This document shows positions 47,615-57,068 of a stretch of 57,168 bases of DNA, piece by piece (the first letter of the stretch is position 1; each line of letters opens with the position of its first letter). The notes under the pieces were generated by a model. The model ran no database searches, was not told where the DNA came from, and saw only the letters and a program-made list of their open reading frames with translations. The position numbers and the translations under genes are program-made. Source of the stretch: a virus; IMG/VR virus record IMGVR_UViG_3300021976_000017, positions 1 to 57,168 of that record; one strand, given 5' to 3'.

Positions 47615-47992
47615 TTACGCGGGTTCCAGATCCTTCAAATAGACCTGGTGGATCGCGCCGTAACGGCGCACGTTCGGGTTGTCGTACGGGCGCCAAGACG
47701 GAACCGAGGGGCGGACGTGGGTGACGACGGACCCGCTGATCTGGCCGCGCATCCGATACGTCAGCGCGTCGCTCACGTCCCCGGCGAGGTCACGCGCGGC
47801 GTCCCTCGTGGCGGCGTAGCACTCGACGTCCACAGTCGGCCGGGCCAGCACCAACTTCCGCGGCCCCCCGAGGCCCCGCACCTTGATCAGCGGCAGGTTC
47901 GCTTCAAGATCCGCTGGGATCTCCGTGACGACCCGGGCACCGGGGAACTCGGCGTCGAGGAAGTCACGGGTGACCTTCTCTTCGCTGATCAT
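47615..47992 (-). CDS. tail terminator-like protein, 125 aa
   Basis: Gp11/tail-terminator-type protein: EKVTRDFLDAEFPGARVVTE, ARPTVDVECYAATRDAARDL, GAIHQVYLKDLEPA. Directly before the tail tube gene, as in other siphophages. ATGA overlap with the upstream gene. Confidence 0.8.
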   Translation of the reverse strand: MISEEKVTRDFLDAEFPGARVVTEIPADLEANLPLIKVRGLGGPRKLVLARPTVDVECYAATRDAARDLAGDVSDALTYRMRGQISGSVVTHVRPSVPSWRPYDNPNVRRYGAIHQVYLKDLEPA

Positions 47993-48336
47993 GAGCCGGC
48001 CGCCGCCTGCATCGCGTTCCAGATCGTGTGATGCGCCGGGGTGTTGCTGTTGCCGAACTCGACCGCGGCCGCGACGGAGAAGCCGTCCGGGGTGGTGTCG
48101 TCGTTCTCCAGGCGGCCGTAGGCGCGGTCGTGGTGGATTCCGCCGTGCGTGCCGCTGGAGACGGAGAACCGTTCGTTGTAGTGCTGCCCGTCCGGGTCAG
48201 CCGGGTCGAACGGGGCGGTCGCCTGAGCGATGCCCTTACCACGCTCGGCGATTGACGCCATGTGCGCTTCCATCCAGGCAGAGTTCAGGACGTGCTCCCC
48301 GAACGCGGCGTAGTCGAGGTGGTACCGGACCGCCAT
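47989..48336 (-). CDS. HK97 gp10-like head-tail/tail component, 115 aa
   Basis: Helical start (DYAAFGEHVLNSAWMEAHMA) and middle with RGKGIAQATAPFDPADPDGQ, the pattern of gp10-like minor proteins. Order connector, gp10-like, terminator, tube is normal. Confidence 0.78.
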   Translation of the reverse strand: MAVRYHLDYAAFGEHVLNSAWMEAHMASIAERGKGIAQATAPFDPADPDGQHYNERFSVSSGTHGGIHHDRAYGRLENDDTTPDGFSVAAAVEFGNSNTPAHHTIWNAMQAAAGS

Positions 48337-48339
48337 GGC

Positions 48340-48669
48340 TCACCCCGTCACTCTCTTCAGCGGCACCACGACACCGGCGTTCCAGCCGGTGAAGGGCGAG
48401 TTCCACACGTTCGCGACCCCGTCGACCTCGTACCGCAAACCCCGGACCATGACAGCGTCCACGGATCCGACGACCGTGCCGGCGGGGAGGAGCACCTGCG
48501 GTTGCGAGGAGACTTGATCCATGCCGCCCGTGCGCTCGAACCCGATCGCCGGATCGAACGCACCGACCACCTCCGACGTCGTTTCGCCGTAGACGTCGTT
48601 GCCGTCGACGTCCTCGCCGGTGACGCCGCGGCGGATGAGAGTGATCGTCTCCCCGTGGGGGAAGTTCAC
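48340..48669 (-). CDS. head-closure/head-tail adaptor protein, 109 aa
   Basis: Beta-barrel-like: GETITLIRRGVTGEDVDGND, LLPAGTVVGSVDAVMVRGLR, YEVDGVANVWNSPFTGWNAG. GTG start in a GTGA overlap with the connector gene. Stopper-like position. Confidence 0.75.
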   Translation of the reverse strand: MNFPHGETITLIRRGVTGEDVDGNDVYGETTSEVVGAFDPAIGFERTGGMDQVSSQPQVLLPAGTVVGSVDAVMVRGLRYEVDGVANVWNSPFTGWNAGVVVPLKRVTG

Positions 48670-49202
48670 TCGACACCGGTTCCGGGTGCGATGTCCTCGA
48701 CGATGAACGGCTTGCCGAGGCCGGACTGCCCGATGCTGCGGTAGGCGGGGACCAGGATCTTCGGCCTGGGCACCCGGTACCGGAACGACGACGCCACCGC
48801 AGCTGGCACAGCCGGCCGCAGCTGGTCAATGTCCGACTCGGTCACCTGGATAGCGCCGCGCACGTCGGACCCGGTCTTGTCGTACCGGTTCACATACGTA
48901 CCGGAGCGGCTGAACGGCCCCGCCGCCTCACTGGAGGACGCGAAGCCGTCCTGGTTGACCAGGAACCGTTTCACGATCTGAGCGACCACGTCAGCCACCA
49001 CGGACGGGTCGAGCGCTGTCGGCGCTGCCGGGGTCGTCGCGAACAGAGCGATCCGCTCATCCAGGTTGAACGGGCAGACGTGGACCAGTTTCGCCGCTGC
49101 CTTCTCGATCAGGCTCGCCACCCGCTGTTCGTCTGCGGCGGTGTAGGACGACCAAAGGTCAGCGACGTCGCTCGCGTCCGCGAAGGGGTAGTAGCTGGTC
49201 AT
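48666..49202 (-). CDS. head-tail connector (adaptor), 178 aa
   Basis: Start MTSYYPFADASDVADLW at 49202 with SD GGGAGGA. Helical first half (EQRVASLIEKAAAKLVHVCP; DPSVVADVVAQIVKRFL) as in gp6-like adaptors, then a flexible end. Next to the closure protein gene. Confidence 0.78.
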   Translation of the reverse strand: MTSYYPFADASDVADLWSSYTAADEQRVASLIEKAAAKLVHVCPFNLDERIALFATTPAAPTALDPSVVADVVAQIVKRFLVNQDGFASSSEAAGPFSRSGTYVNRYDKTGSDVRGAIQVTESDIDQLRPAVPAAVASSFRYRVPRPKILVPAYRSIGQSGLGKPFIVEDIAPGTGVE

Positions 49203-49221
49203 TGGCCGTCCTCCCATTCGG

Positions 49222-49563
49222 TCAGTCGACGGATTTACCGGCGTCGACGATGGCCTTGATGATCGGGTCGCGGGCGAACGGGACGCCGCTGATGTCCACC
49301 TCGATCGCGGCGGCGTAGGCGGCCCACGCCTCCTTGTTCGATCCCTTCCCGACCATCGGCGGCGGGGAGCCGTCCGGCGGTTGGTCGCCACTGTCGTCGG
49401 CTGGTTTCTCACCGTCGGCCGGGTAGGGATGTTCGCCGTCCTCGAAGCAGTGGGCGCCCATCTGCTTGGCCGCCCACTCCGGCACGTCATCGCCGGGGCT
49501 GAAGACGTTCTTCCCCCCCGGCGGGTAGTCGTGCACGTGAACCGTGCTGATCAGCGCGCCCAC
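49222..49563 (-). CDS. capsid-associated protein of unknown function, 113 aa
   Basis: Begins MGALISTVHVHDYPPGGKNV. A flexible acidic/Pro-rich middle is followed by a C-terminal helical motif (KEAWAAYAAAIEVDISGVPF) resembling small three-helix modules placed after major capsid genes in actinophages. Likely a minor head protein. Confidence 0.65.
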   Translation of the reverse strand: MGALISTVHVHDYPPGGKNVFSPGDDVPEWAAKQMGAHCFEDGEHPYPADGEKPADDSGDQPPDGSPPPMVGKGSNKEAWAAYAAAIEVDISGVPFARDPIIKAIVDAGKSVD

Positions 49564-49565
49564 GG

Positions 49566-50612
49566 CTACGCCACCGTCGCGACGAGCAGCGCACGCGGGT
49601 TGACGAGCGCCGGGATCCCGACGGCGTCAACGAACGTGTACGACCGGAAGGGTGGGCCGTCCTTGATGACGACCCCGACGATGCCGGGGGCGTTCTCGAA
49701 GGACAGATCCACCTCGGCGGAGCTGACCAACTCCAGAGCGGTCGCCGACACACCCCACGCGGTGTACCCGAGGTTGTTCATCGGGTCCGGCGGGACCATC
49801 ACCAGCTTGTTGTCGGGGAACGTCCGGGTGAACGTGCCGTCGACGTCGACCTGCGAGTCGTAGGGCGGCAGCAGCGTCGGCAGGCCGAAGTCGGACAGGA
49901 CGCTGTTCAGCTGCGACGGAGACACCCGTGACGGCGCGCCGACGAGGCTGGAGAACATGTTCCGGATCGACACGTTGTTCAGCAGGTAGTTCATGATCCG
50001 CAGCGACGGCTGCATCTGAGCGGGCCGGAACCCGTTCAGCAGCGTCGTCGCGTAGGCCTGCACCCACGTGATCAGGTCGCTGATCGGCAGCGAGTTCGTG
50101 GTGTCCGACCACAGCGTGCCGGCCGTGACCGAGTTCCCCGCCGGCAGACCGAAGTCGGCCTCCAGCAGACCCTCCGAGGTGAGCATCGTGAACTTGCCGT
50201 CGTTGAGGACGTCGCCTCGGGCCAGTTCCATGCGCCGCTGGACGTTCTGCGTGAGGTCGGTCGCGTCGTTGTAGATCGCGTCGACGAACGCGGCCTGGTT
50301 CGTGCCGCCGGTGCGGGCGTACTCCAGCTGGAGCCGCTCGAGCTCACCCATGCCGAGGCTGTCGGACAGGGGCGGCAGCTTCACGACGCTGGTCGACGCG
50401 GTGTCTCGCTGCGCGACGTGCAATGGACCGTCGAACATCCGGAACCGGGCGGTGCGGCCCGTCTTGGTGATGTTGCCGAAGTCGATCCGGTTGGAGTTGA
50501 CCAGCTTGTCGGGCAGCAGCTGGTTCAGGGTCAAACTGTTGGGCAGCGGCACCTCCCGCACGAAGACCGTCAGGTCATCGGGCAGGACCGGGCCGTCGAA
50601 GACGATAGCCAT
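49566..50612 (-). CDS. major capsid protein, lambda gpE-like, 348 aa
   Basis: HK97-fold capsid protein of the gpE type: LNQLLPDKLVNSNRIDFGNI, GTNQAAFVDAIYNDATDLTQ, MNYLLNNVSIRNMFSSLVG, VVIKDGPPFRSYTFVDAVG. Located after decoration and scaffold genes. Start ATG 50612. Confidence 0.9.
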   Translation of the reverse strand: MAIVFDGPVLPDDLTVFVREVPLPNSLTLNQLLPDKLVNSNRIDFGNITKTGRTARFRMFDGPLHVAQRDTASTSVVKLPPLSDSLGMGELERLQLEYARTGGTNQAAFVDAIYNDATDLTQNVQRRMELARGDVLNDGKFTMLTSEGLLEADFGLPAGNSVTAGTLWSDTTNSLPISDLITWVQAYATTLLNGFRPAQMQPSLRIMNYLLNNVSIRNMFSSLVGAPSRVSPSQLNSVLSDFGLPTLLPPYDSQVDVDGTFTRTFPDNKLVMVPPDPMNNLGYTAWGVSATALELVSSAEVDLSFENAPGIVGVVIKDGPPFRSYTFVDAVGIPALVNPRALLVATVA

Positions 50613-50636
50613 GATGCATGTGTCCTTTCAGGCCGG

Positions 50637-51368
50637 TCAGGCGGCGAAGTAGATGAGGGGAAGCGCGGTCTTGGCGGCCGCGTCGATGTACCCGCCGGCG
50701 GGGGCGGTCGTCGGCGTGAACGGCAGCTTCGACTGCGAGACGACGCCGTGGACGCGGTACGCGCACCCGACCTTCGCCTTCACCGCGCCGTTGATTTGCA
50801 GCACCTGCACGGACGCCTTGAGGATCCCCACCGCGGTCTGCGTGCCGTCGGAGGCTGCGGCGCCGCCGGCGGTCACCGTCGCGACGGTGACCGTGCCGGT
50901 GCCGCCGGTCGGGGTGGCGGTCATCTGCGCGACGTTCGTCTCGGCGAGAGTGCCGACGAACGACACCGTGTAGGGGCCGCCGTTCGCGCCGGTCACCGTG
51001 ACGTTCCCGGCGCCGATGTTGGACAGCGCGGCCAGCGCCGTCTGGACCTGCGCTGCGGTCGCGGCCGCGGCGAGCGAGCCAGTCGTCTGCCCGGAGTAGG
51101 TCAGGGTGAACGACGTCAGACCTGAGCCGCCTTCGGTGACGGACTGGACCTCGTTGCTGAGCCCCGAGTACGGGGCGAGCAGCCCGCTCGCGGTGATCAG
51201 CCCGAGGGCGGTGCCGGACGGGATGTACCCGTTCGGGTAGTGCTGAGCCTGGGTGAACGCAGCGACCGACAGGGTGCCCTGCTGGTCGAACCCGCCGTGG
51301 GGCGGGGTGAGGTCCCAGGCGAGGTTCTCCGCCTGGAATGGCTGCGTGAAGACTGAGATGTCGGTCAT
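50637..51368 (-). CDS. head decoration-like protein with inserted beta domain, 243 aa
   Basis: N- and C-terminal parts match lambda gpD-like decoration proteins (MTDISVFTQPFQAENLAWDL; AHYPNGYIPSGTALG type; AYRVHGVVSQSKLPFTPTTA). Between them (about 70-170) sits an Ig-like/NEVQ-type domain: NEVQSVTEGGSGLTSFTLTY, AAQVQTALAALSNIGAGNVT, GGPYTVSFVGTLAETNVAQM. Such inserts may bind cell surfaces or stabilise heads. Confidence 0.83.
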   Translation of the reverse strand: MTDISVFTQPFQAENLAWDLTPPHGGFDQQGTLSVAAFTQAQHYPNGYIPSGTALGLITASGLLAPYSGLSNEVQSVTEGGSGLTSFTLTYSGQTTGSLAAAATAAQVQTALAALSNIGAGNVTVTGANGGPYTVSFVGTLAETNVAQMTATPTGGTGTVTVATVTAGGAAASDGTQTAVGILKASVQVLQINGAVKAKVGCAYRVHGVVSQSKLPFTPTTAPAGGYIDAAAKTALPLIYFAA

Positions 51369-51413
51369 GGCCGACGTCCTTTCCGTCGTTGAGTTGGGAG
51401 TCGGCCCGAAGCG

Positions 51414-52109
51414 TCAGGACCCGGTCTTTTTTCCGAACCGCTTCTCGGCTGCAGCCCGGCCCGCTTCACCGGGCTTGGGCTGCGCCTGCTGCTGGTTCCC
51501 CTGCCCCAAGTTGCGGGGCGGTGCCGTCTTACCGTTGCCGCCGCCCGCCGGGGCGAATGCGGCGACCTTCTTCTCGACCTTCTCCTCGTCCACGTCACCT
51601 TTCGGGGTGAGGTATTTGGACAGGTCGAGGTCCTCTAGCAGCGCGGTCAGCTGATCCGCGCTGAGCACACCTTTCGCGGCGGCCTTGAACTCCGAGCGGA
51701 CGACCCGCGGAGCCCACTCGCCGGTGACTTTGCCCTGCTCCTCGTCGCGGGCGGCCTTCACGGCTTTCTCGCCATCGGAGGCGAGCTGGGCCTCGAGCGC
51801 GTCGTGCTTGGCGGCCTTCGCCTTGACGTCGTCGTAGTCGGCGAATTTCGCCCGTTCGCGGGCGAGTCGGGACTCGACGATCTTGTCGAGGTCGGCTTGG
51901 CTGCCGGGCGGTGTGTAGGCCGCGGCCGCGTCGGCTGCGGCTTTGGCTGCAGCGTCAGATGCGGCCTTCGCCGCGGCTGCCTGAGCGGCTGCGTCCGAGC
52001 TTTCCTCACCCCCGAGGATCGGCCACACCGGGCGGCCTTTGACGATCCCGACCGCACGCAGTCCGGTGCGGGGGTGGGTGGGCAGGGTGCAGTGCAGTAC
52101 GTGATGCAT
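51414..52109 (-). CDS. capsid scaffold-like protein, 231 aa
   Basis: Start MHHVLHCTLPTHPRTG at 52109 with SD GGGAGAG; longer in-frame readings have no SD. Ala/Lys/Asp-rich helical body (about 45-150) with a coiled coil, then a flexible Gly/Gln-rich end and KRFGKKTGS, a common scaffold C-terminus. Located between MuF-like and decoration genes. Confidence 0.82.
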   Translation of the reverse strand: MHHVLHCTLPTHPRTGLRAVGIVKGRPVWPILGGEESSDAAAQAAAAKAASDAAAKAAADAAAAYTPPGSQADLDKIVESRLARERAKFADYDDVKAKAAKHDALEAQLASDGEKAVKAARDEEQGKVTGEWAPRVVRSEFKAAAKGVLSADQLTALLEDLDLSKYLTPKGDVDEEKVEKKVAAFAPAGGGNGKTAPPRNLGQGNQQQAQPKPGEAGRAAAEKRFGKKTGS

Positions 52110-52183
52110 GTGGTGTCTCTCCCGTGAGCCCGTCGGCGTAGATCCCGGCCTTGGACGCGGCCGTAGCGTTCCGTGCAACCCGC

Positions 52184-53290
52184 CTATGCGGCGGTGGTCA
52201 GGTCGACAGCGAGCTGCTGCCGCAGGTCGGCGATCCGCGCGTCGAGCGCGTCGGCGTACCGGCTCCACTTCTTCGGGTCAGCCCCGGCGAGCGCGTGCGC
52301 CTTGTCTTGGGCGCTCAGTTCGCCAGCAAGGATCCGTTCGATGTCTTGCCGGGTCCGCTCCAGGCTCTTCGGTTCCGGCCGCTTGGTGGCCCGCTCAGCC
52401 TGTTTCGCGGTGCGGAACTTCCCGTCGGTCAGCACAGGTCCCAACTCACCATGCTCGTCGATCTTGTACCGGCTGCGTTTCAGGTCCACGGCGCCGGTTG
52501 AGCCGGCCCGGTTGTAGAGGGTCTTCAGGTCGAGGTTGTTCAGCCCCGACCCGGGATCGAGGCTGCCGACGATCGGGAGGACGGTGCATTCGCAGCGTCC
52601 GTGGATCGCCTTCAGATCCTCCACCTGGTAGATCCGGTCTGACGCGGCGATGCACAGCCCGCACGTGCCGCCCTTGGACAGTTCGGGGTGGATCACCCGC
52701 CGGTACCCGCGGATGTCGCGCCGGTCCTGATGCTCGGTCAGCACCTGGTGGGTTTGGGCCCGATCCGCGAGCTGCATGTCCATGTCGGCGACCGCGGTGA
52801 CCCGGTTGACCGCCGCCTCACGAGGAACGATCAGAGCGTCCGGGTTCAGCGGCGCCCCGTCGACCAGGGCCGTGCCCCCGTCGACCAACGCCGTGGCGAG
52901 GCTGCGGGCGAACGCGTCGAGTTGGGCCTGCTGCCACCGGTACGTGTCCGCCGCCCGCCCGTAGGCGCCGGCGTGGGTGACGCCGGTGCGGAGGTCCGCG
53001 ACGTTCACCCGCCCGATCGGGCGGATCCGGCCGCCGACCATCAGCGACAGCGCCCGGGCGAGGTACGCGTCGGTGGATTGGGCCTGGGCCCGCTGCAACG
53101 CCTGCAGCCGTTTCGCGAGGTCGGTGGCCCATTCGGTGATGCGGCCGTGGTCATACCAGGCGGTGAATGACCGTGCTGCCTGCCCGGCGAGTGCCTTGGC
53201 CTGCGCGGTGAGGGCCGCCCGGGCGGCGGCCTGCGCCGCGACCAGCGTCGCTATCTGCGCCGCTGCCTGCTCATCCGCCTGGGTTGGCAT
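52184..53290 (-). CDS. MuF-like minor head protein, 368 aa
   Basis: Helical first 230 aa, then a MuF-like motif: GTCGLCIAASDRIY, then LKAIHGRCECTVLPIVG (the Cys/His cluster of this family). C-terminal helices after residue 290. Overlaps the portal gene by 20 nt, which is the usual order. Confidence 0.85.
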   Translation of the reverse strand: MPTQADEQAAAQIATLVAAQAAARAALTAQAKALAGQAARSFTAWYDHGRITEWATDLAKRLQALQRAQAQSTDAYLARALSLMVGGRIRPIGRVNVADLRTGVTHAGAYGRAADTYRWQQAQLDAFARSLATALVDGGTALVDGAPLNPDALIVPREAAVNRVTAVADMDMQLADRAQTHQVLTEHQDRRDIRGYRRVIHPELSKGGTCGLCIAASDRIYQVEDLKAIHGRCECTVLPIVGSLDPGSGLNNLDLKTLYNRAGSTGAVDLKRSRYKIDEHGELGPVLTDGKFRTAKQAERATKRPEPKSLERTRQDIERILAGELSAQDKAHALAGADPKKWSRYADALDARIADLRQQLAVDLTTAA

Positions 53291-54728
53291 TCGCGTTCAC
53301 GCTCGCTAGGCCGTACTGCTGGTCGAGGATGAAGTCGTCGGTCAGCTCCGACATGGCCCGGTCGGCCTGCGCCGGGTCCATACCCCAAATCTCGGTGAGC
53401 TGCTGGTAGCGGGGGATGACACCCTTGGTTTGCGCGATCGCGCTGGCCCGCTCGGTCATGGAATACCGCTCGGCCGGCGCCCACATCATCTCGATCGTCC
53501 CCGGCTGGGACCGTTCGACGTCGCCGAGGGTCTTGAAGATCAGTTCGGAGGCGAGGTCGTGGGCCGGCTCGAACCGGTCCTGCCGGGATTCGACCTTGAA
53601 CGTGGTCTGCTCCCGCTGCAGCGACGCCGCCTCAGCGGACGCGTTCGGGGCGTCCGGAGCGGCCAGGTACGCCGGCGTGCCGGACGTGCCGTAGAGGTCT
53701 TTCACGTCGTCGCGGATCGCCATCAGGATGCTGGACATGTCGACCTGACCCGACTCCCAGATCTCCACCGACGCCGGGATGTTCCACACCGCTCCCGGGT
53801 CGGCGACGAAGATCTGGTCGTAGTCGATGACTTCGCCGGTGTCGGGGTCGGTCTTCGGGAGGCCTTTGAACGCCCGCTGCTTGAACGCCTGGATCGTGGC
53901 GATCGTCATCCGCTGCAGGATCTGCTGGTTTATCCGGTCGATCTGGGAGATGAACGGCTCGAACTCCGACTTGCCGTCCTCGTTGACGAACGGCACCACC
54001 GGCACCAGGCCGTCGATGTTGCCTTCGCCGTCGGTCTCGGCGAGCCACTCGATCGGACCCGACGCGCCCTGGTGGATCACGTCGCCGAGGGAGCTGAGGA
54101 TGTTCACGTCCCACGTGTAGGCGGCGGGGTTGAACCTCACGTCCGACGACCCTGGGGCCCGTTTCCGGGGCTTCTTCGCGACCATCAGCCGACCCGGCAG
54201 ATACAGGTAGGCGACGTCGGCCTGCTCCACGTCGTCGTGGAACAGCTTCAACGCGGCCAGCACCTTGTACGGGTTCGCCGGGTCGGTGATCGCTGTGACG
54301 AGCCGCGGGTCCTCAGCGGTGACGAGGAGGTTCCCGTCGTCGTCTTTCCCTACGATCAGATACGCCAGCGACATCGCGAGGGCCATCTTGTGGACATCGA
54401 GCGTGAACAGCTTCCCCCGCGCGCGGCGCCACGTCGTGAACGCGTCAGCGTCGCCGCCCTCATCGGAGTCGACGGCGGTCCGGATGCCGCGGATCCGCAG
54501 TCGCGACAGCACCGCGTTGACGATGACCCGCTCGAAGTTCGTCCGAGATTTCTCCACGAACCACTTCACCGCGGACCGCTGAATGTCGGAGACGAACGGC
54601 AGCGGCGAGTTCCCCTCGAACCGTGACTGCAACTCCTGGCAACGTCTCTGCTGCACACGCAGCTGCGTGTACAGCCGGTCCAGCCACCACGCGTCGGAGT
54701 AGGGGACGTCGGTGCCTTCGATCGCCAT
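53271..54728 (-). CDS. portal protein, SPP1 gp6-like, 485 aa
   Basis: Fits the SPP1 gp6-like portal family: WLDRLYTQLRVQQRRCQELQ, VEKSRTNFERVIVNAVLSRL, FVNEDGKSEFEPFISQIDRI, MIDQ-like helix QQILQRMTIATIQAFKQRAF, then AWNASAEAASL-type segment with EQTTFKVESRQDRFEPAHDL. Directly downstream of the large terminase gene. Confidence 0.92.
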   Translation of the reverse strand: MAIEGTDVPYSDAWWLDRLYTQLRVQQRRCQELQSRFEGNSPLPFVSDIQRSAVKWFVEKSRTNFERVIVNAVLSRLRIRGIRTAVDSDEGGDADAFTTWRRARGKLFTLDVHKMALAMSLAYLIVGKDDDGNLLVTAEDPRLVTAITDPANPYKVLAALKLFHDDVEQADVAYLYLPGRLMVAKKPRKRAPGSSDVRFNPAAYTWDVNILSSLGDVIHQGASGPIEWLAETDGEGNIDGLVPVVPFVNEDGKSEFEPFISQIDRINQQILQRMTIATIQAFKQRAFKGLPKTDPDTGEVIDYDQIFVADPGAVWNIPASVEIWESGQVDMSSILMAIRDDVKDLYGTSGTPAYLAAPDAPNASAEAASLQREQTTFKVESRQDRFEPAHDLASELIFKTLGDVERSQPGTIEMMWAPAERYSMTERASAIAQTKGVIPRYQQLTEIWGMDPAQADRAMSELTDDFILDQQYGLASVNANANPGG

Positions 54729-54737
54729 GCGGCCCTC

Positions 54738-56405
54738 CTACCTGATTCTGTATGGCACGAACTCGGCCAGCTTGCGGGGCTTCGCGTCCGTGCGGATCGC
54801 CTCGAGCCGCGCCTGCCAGGACAGGCAGCCGGCCATCGCGTTGTCGAACTTGCGGTCCTGGTGGATCTTCTGCAGGACGAACAGCCGACGGCCTTTGTCT
54901 TTATCGGCGTCGTCGTAGATCTCGACGTTCTTCCGTCCCGCTGCGGCGATGTGCCGGTCGAACGCCGCGTCGAGATCCAGAACCTCACCGCGCTGGTCTG
55001 CGCGGACGACGTGGGTGACGCTGCGGGTGTCCATCGCCTCGTGGTACTCGCGGACCGCGATCGCCATGGCCCGGAGCCGGTTCGTCCACCACTCCTCGAA
55101 CTGATCCGGCCACCGGGCGGACCATGACCCGAACGTCTCCGTCCAGTGCGGCGGGTCACCGAAGCACACCCACATGTCGAACGTTTGGGTGATCTGCTCG
55201 AACGCCGCGGTGACCTCAGCCTCGTCGATCTCCCACACGTCGACGTCGACCGGCCGCTCCCATGTCGCCCACAGCTGCTGCTTCCCGGTCGGGATGTCGG
55301 TGAGCACGATCCCAGTGGAGTCACGGAACCGGGCGCCGTCGAACCCGGCGGTGACGAACGACCCCGGGGCGATCGGCTCGGCAACGGCCAGCTCGGCCCA
55401 CCGTTTCACGTCGAACGCCTGCGCACCCGACCGCAGCCACCGGTTCAGCCACACCCGCTCGAGGTAGTTCTTGTCGGCCTTCGGGCGGTCCCACTGCTTC
55501 GCGATCGAATAGAACTGGCCCGGGCCGTACTCGCCGGCCGCCCCGGTCGCTTCCTTCACCGCCGCGACCCGGCCTTCGATGCTCACCAGGTCATGCCCGG
55601 GGGAGGCGTCACGGTGGAGGTAGAACAGCTGCGGGTCGTCGATCTCACCGCGGTGGATCAGCTCCGCCTCGTGATGCAAACCCTCCGCGACGCTGTCCTG
55701 CCCCGGTTCCCCCGCGGTGCCGACATACATGCCCCACGGGTCTTCCAGGACCCGCTTCTCCAGGTTCGCGACCATCGTCTCGTGCGCGCTGACCTGCCGA
55801 GGCAGATACAGGCGGTGCGGCTCGTCGAACCCCTGGAACGTGGTCCGGGCGCCGTCCCGCGCGCCGGGCGAGTTCGACAGCGGCACACACTTCCCGTCCG
55901 CCGCCCCCGTCGGGCCGAGCCGCACGATCCGATCCAACGTCGCATCGAACAGGTCAGCGTCCGGGCCCTCCGTGCAGAACACGTACAGCGCGCCGTAGGC
56001 GAGCTCCTCGACCTGCTCCACCGTGACCGCGAGCAACGGAATGTACGGGTCCCGCACCGGCCGGCCGACCGGGTTACCCGACGAGTCGAACCCGTCGCAC
56101 CGCACCGGGGCGTCCGGATGCAGCTCGGCGAACGCGACCTGCCCCAGCTTCTCCGTCTTGGCCAGGCCCTTCCGGACCGAAATCCCGACCCGCTTGAACC
56201 GGCGCCGGCCAGCCCACTGATGCCCCCGCGGGTACACCTCATACGCCCGGTACAGCGACGCCCGGAACTCCGAATCAACCTTGTACGGCTGACCCTTCAA
56301 CGACCCCGGCCCGAAGATCGACCGCTCCTCCAACAGATCCACAACCTGCGGCCCAAGCGTCGGCCACGGCTCCTCATCCAAAGTCGGGACGACCAGCACC
56401 GACAT
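54738..56405 (-). CDS. terL: terminase large subunit, 555 aa
   Basis: ATPase domain with a degenerate Walker A, RKGLAKTE (78-85), and Walker B region FQGFDEPHRL (about 195-205). The nuclease domain starts TAGFDGARFRDSTGIVL (about 350) with the metal Asp, and ends with QDRKFDNAMAGCLSW. Motor and headful or cos cutting enzyme of packaging. Next to terS and portal. Confidence 0.94.
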   Translation of the reverse strand: MSVLVVPTLDEEPWPTLGPQVVDLLEERSIFGPGSLKGQPYKVDSEFRASLYRAYEVYPRGHQWAGRRRFKRVGISVRKGLAKTEKLGQVAFAELHPDAPVRCDGFDSSGNPVGRPVRDPYIPLLAVTVEQVEELAYGALYVFCTEGPDADLFDATLDRIVRLGPTGAADGKCVPLSNSPGARDGARTTFQGFDEPHRLYLPRQVSAHETMVANLEKRVLEDPWGMYVGTAGEPGQDSVAEGLHHEAELIHRGEIDDPQLFYLHRDASPGHDLVSIEGRVAAVKEATGAAGEYGPGQFYSIAKQWDRPKADKNYLERVWLNRWLRSGAQAFDVKRWAELAVAEPIAPGSFVTAGFDGARFRDSTGIVLTDIPTGKQQLWATWERPVDVDVWEIDEAEVTAAFEQITQTFDMWVCFGDPPHWTETFGSWSARWPDQFEEWWTNRLRAMAIAVREYHEAMDTRSVTHVVRADQRGEVLDLDAAFDRHIAAAGRKNVEIYDDADKDKGRRLFVLQKIHQDRKFDNAMAGCLSWQARLEAIRTDAKPRKLAEFVPYRIR

Positions 56406-56418
56406 CGGCGCCGGCTCC

Positions 56419-56877
56419 CTAGTTCACGGCACGGAGGATGCTGCGAGGATCAGCGTCCGCCGACGGCTGCTCAACACCCTGCCGCGCGCGCCGCGACTTC
56501 CCGCGGTCCTTCGAATCCTCCGCCAACTCGATCGTCCACTCCAGGCGACGCCGGTCATAAGGCGTCATCCCGAACGCTGTCCGGTGCTGCCGGATCTCCG
56601 CAGAGATCGTCGTCCGCATCGTCCGCGAGTCCGCCGTGAAGAAGTCGTCCATCAGCATCGCCAGCACCACGATCTGATGCCGATCCGAATCGTGGTACTC
56701 CGACGACATCGGCGACCGCCACAGATCCGTCCACCACGCCAGCGTCAACGGCGACCACTCGCGGATAGCCGGCAACTTCGCGATCGCCCCGGACCGCCGA
56801 GCTGCGGACAGAGTGGCGCGCGTCGACGCATGGTTCGCTCGAGCACGGACTGACGGGTGCTTCTTCGCCGCCGACAT
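56419..56877 (-). CDS. terS: terminase small subunit-like, 152 aa
   Basis: Helical DNA-binding protein just upstream of terL: MSAAKKHPSVRARANHAST, WSPLTLAWWTDLWRSPMSSE, ADSRTMRTTISAEIRQHRTA, MTPYDRRRLEWTIELAEDSK; the last part resembles P27/TerS proteins. Start at 56877 overlaps the preceding stop by 1 nt (TGATG). Confidence 0.85.
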   Translation of the reverse strand: MSAAKKHPSVRARANHASTRATLSAARRSGAIAKLPAIREWSPLTLAWWTDLWRSPMSSEYHDSDRHQIVVLAMLMDDFFTADSRTMRTTISAEIRQHRTAFGMTPYDRRRLEWTIELAEDSKDRGKSRRARQGVEQPSADADPRSILRAVN

Positions 56878-57068
56878 CAGACGACGTCCAGTGTCTTGGC
56901 GTGCACCAGCACCGCTCGCGCGCCGCACTGCTTGGCGAACGCGTCGAGCGATTCGGTGTCCGCCTTGGTGATGTCGCCTTCGGCCTGGTCGATGACCAGC
57001 GCGAAGGTCTGTGTCTCGGCGCTTCCCAGCTTGTCGTAGGTGAGGTTGAGGACTCGGATACGTGCCAT
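56877..57068 (-). CDS. small protein upstream of terminase, 63 aa
   Basis: Start MARIRVLNLTYDKLGSAETQ at 57068 with SD AGGGGAG; upstream in-frame GTG at 57137 has no SD. Alpha/beta small protein. First visible gene of the late operon; the 100 nt to its right hold no gene and may contain the packaging site or late promoter. Not recognised. Confidence 0.65.
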   Translation of the reverse strand: MARIRVLNLTYDKLGSAETQTFALVIDQAEGDITKADTESLDAFAKQCGARAVLVHAKTLDVV

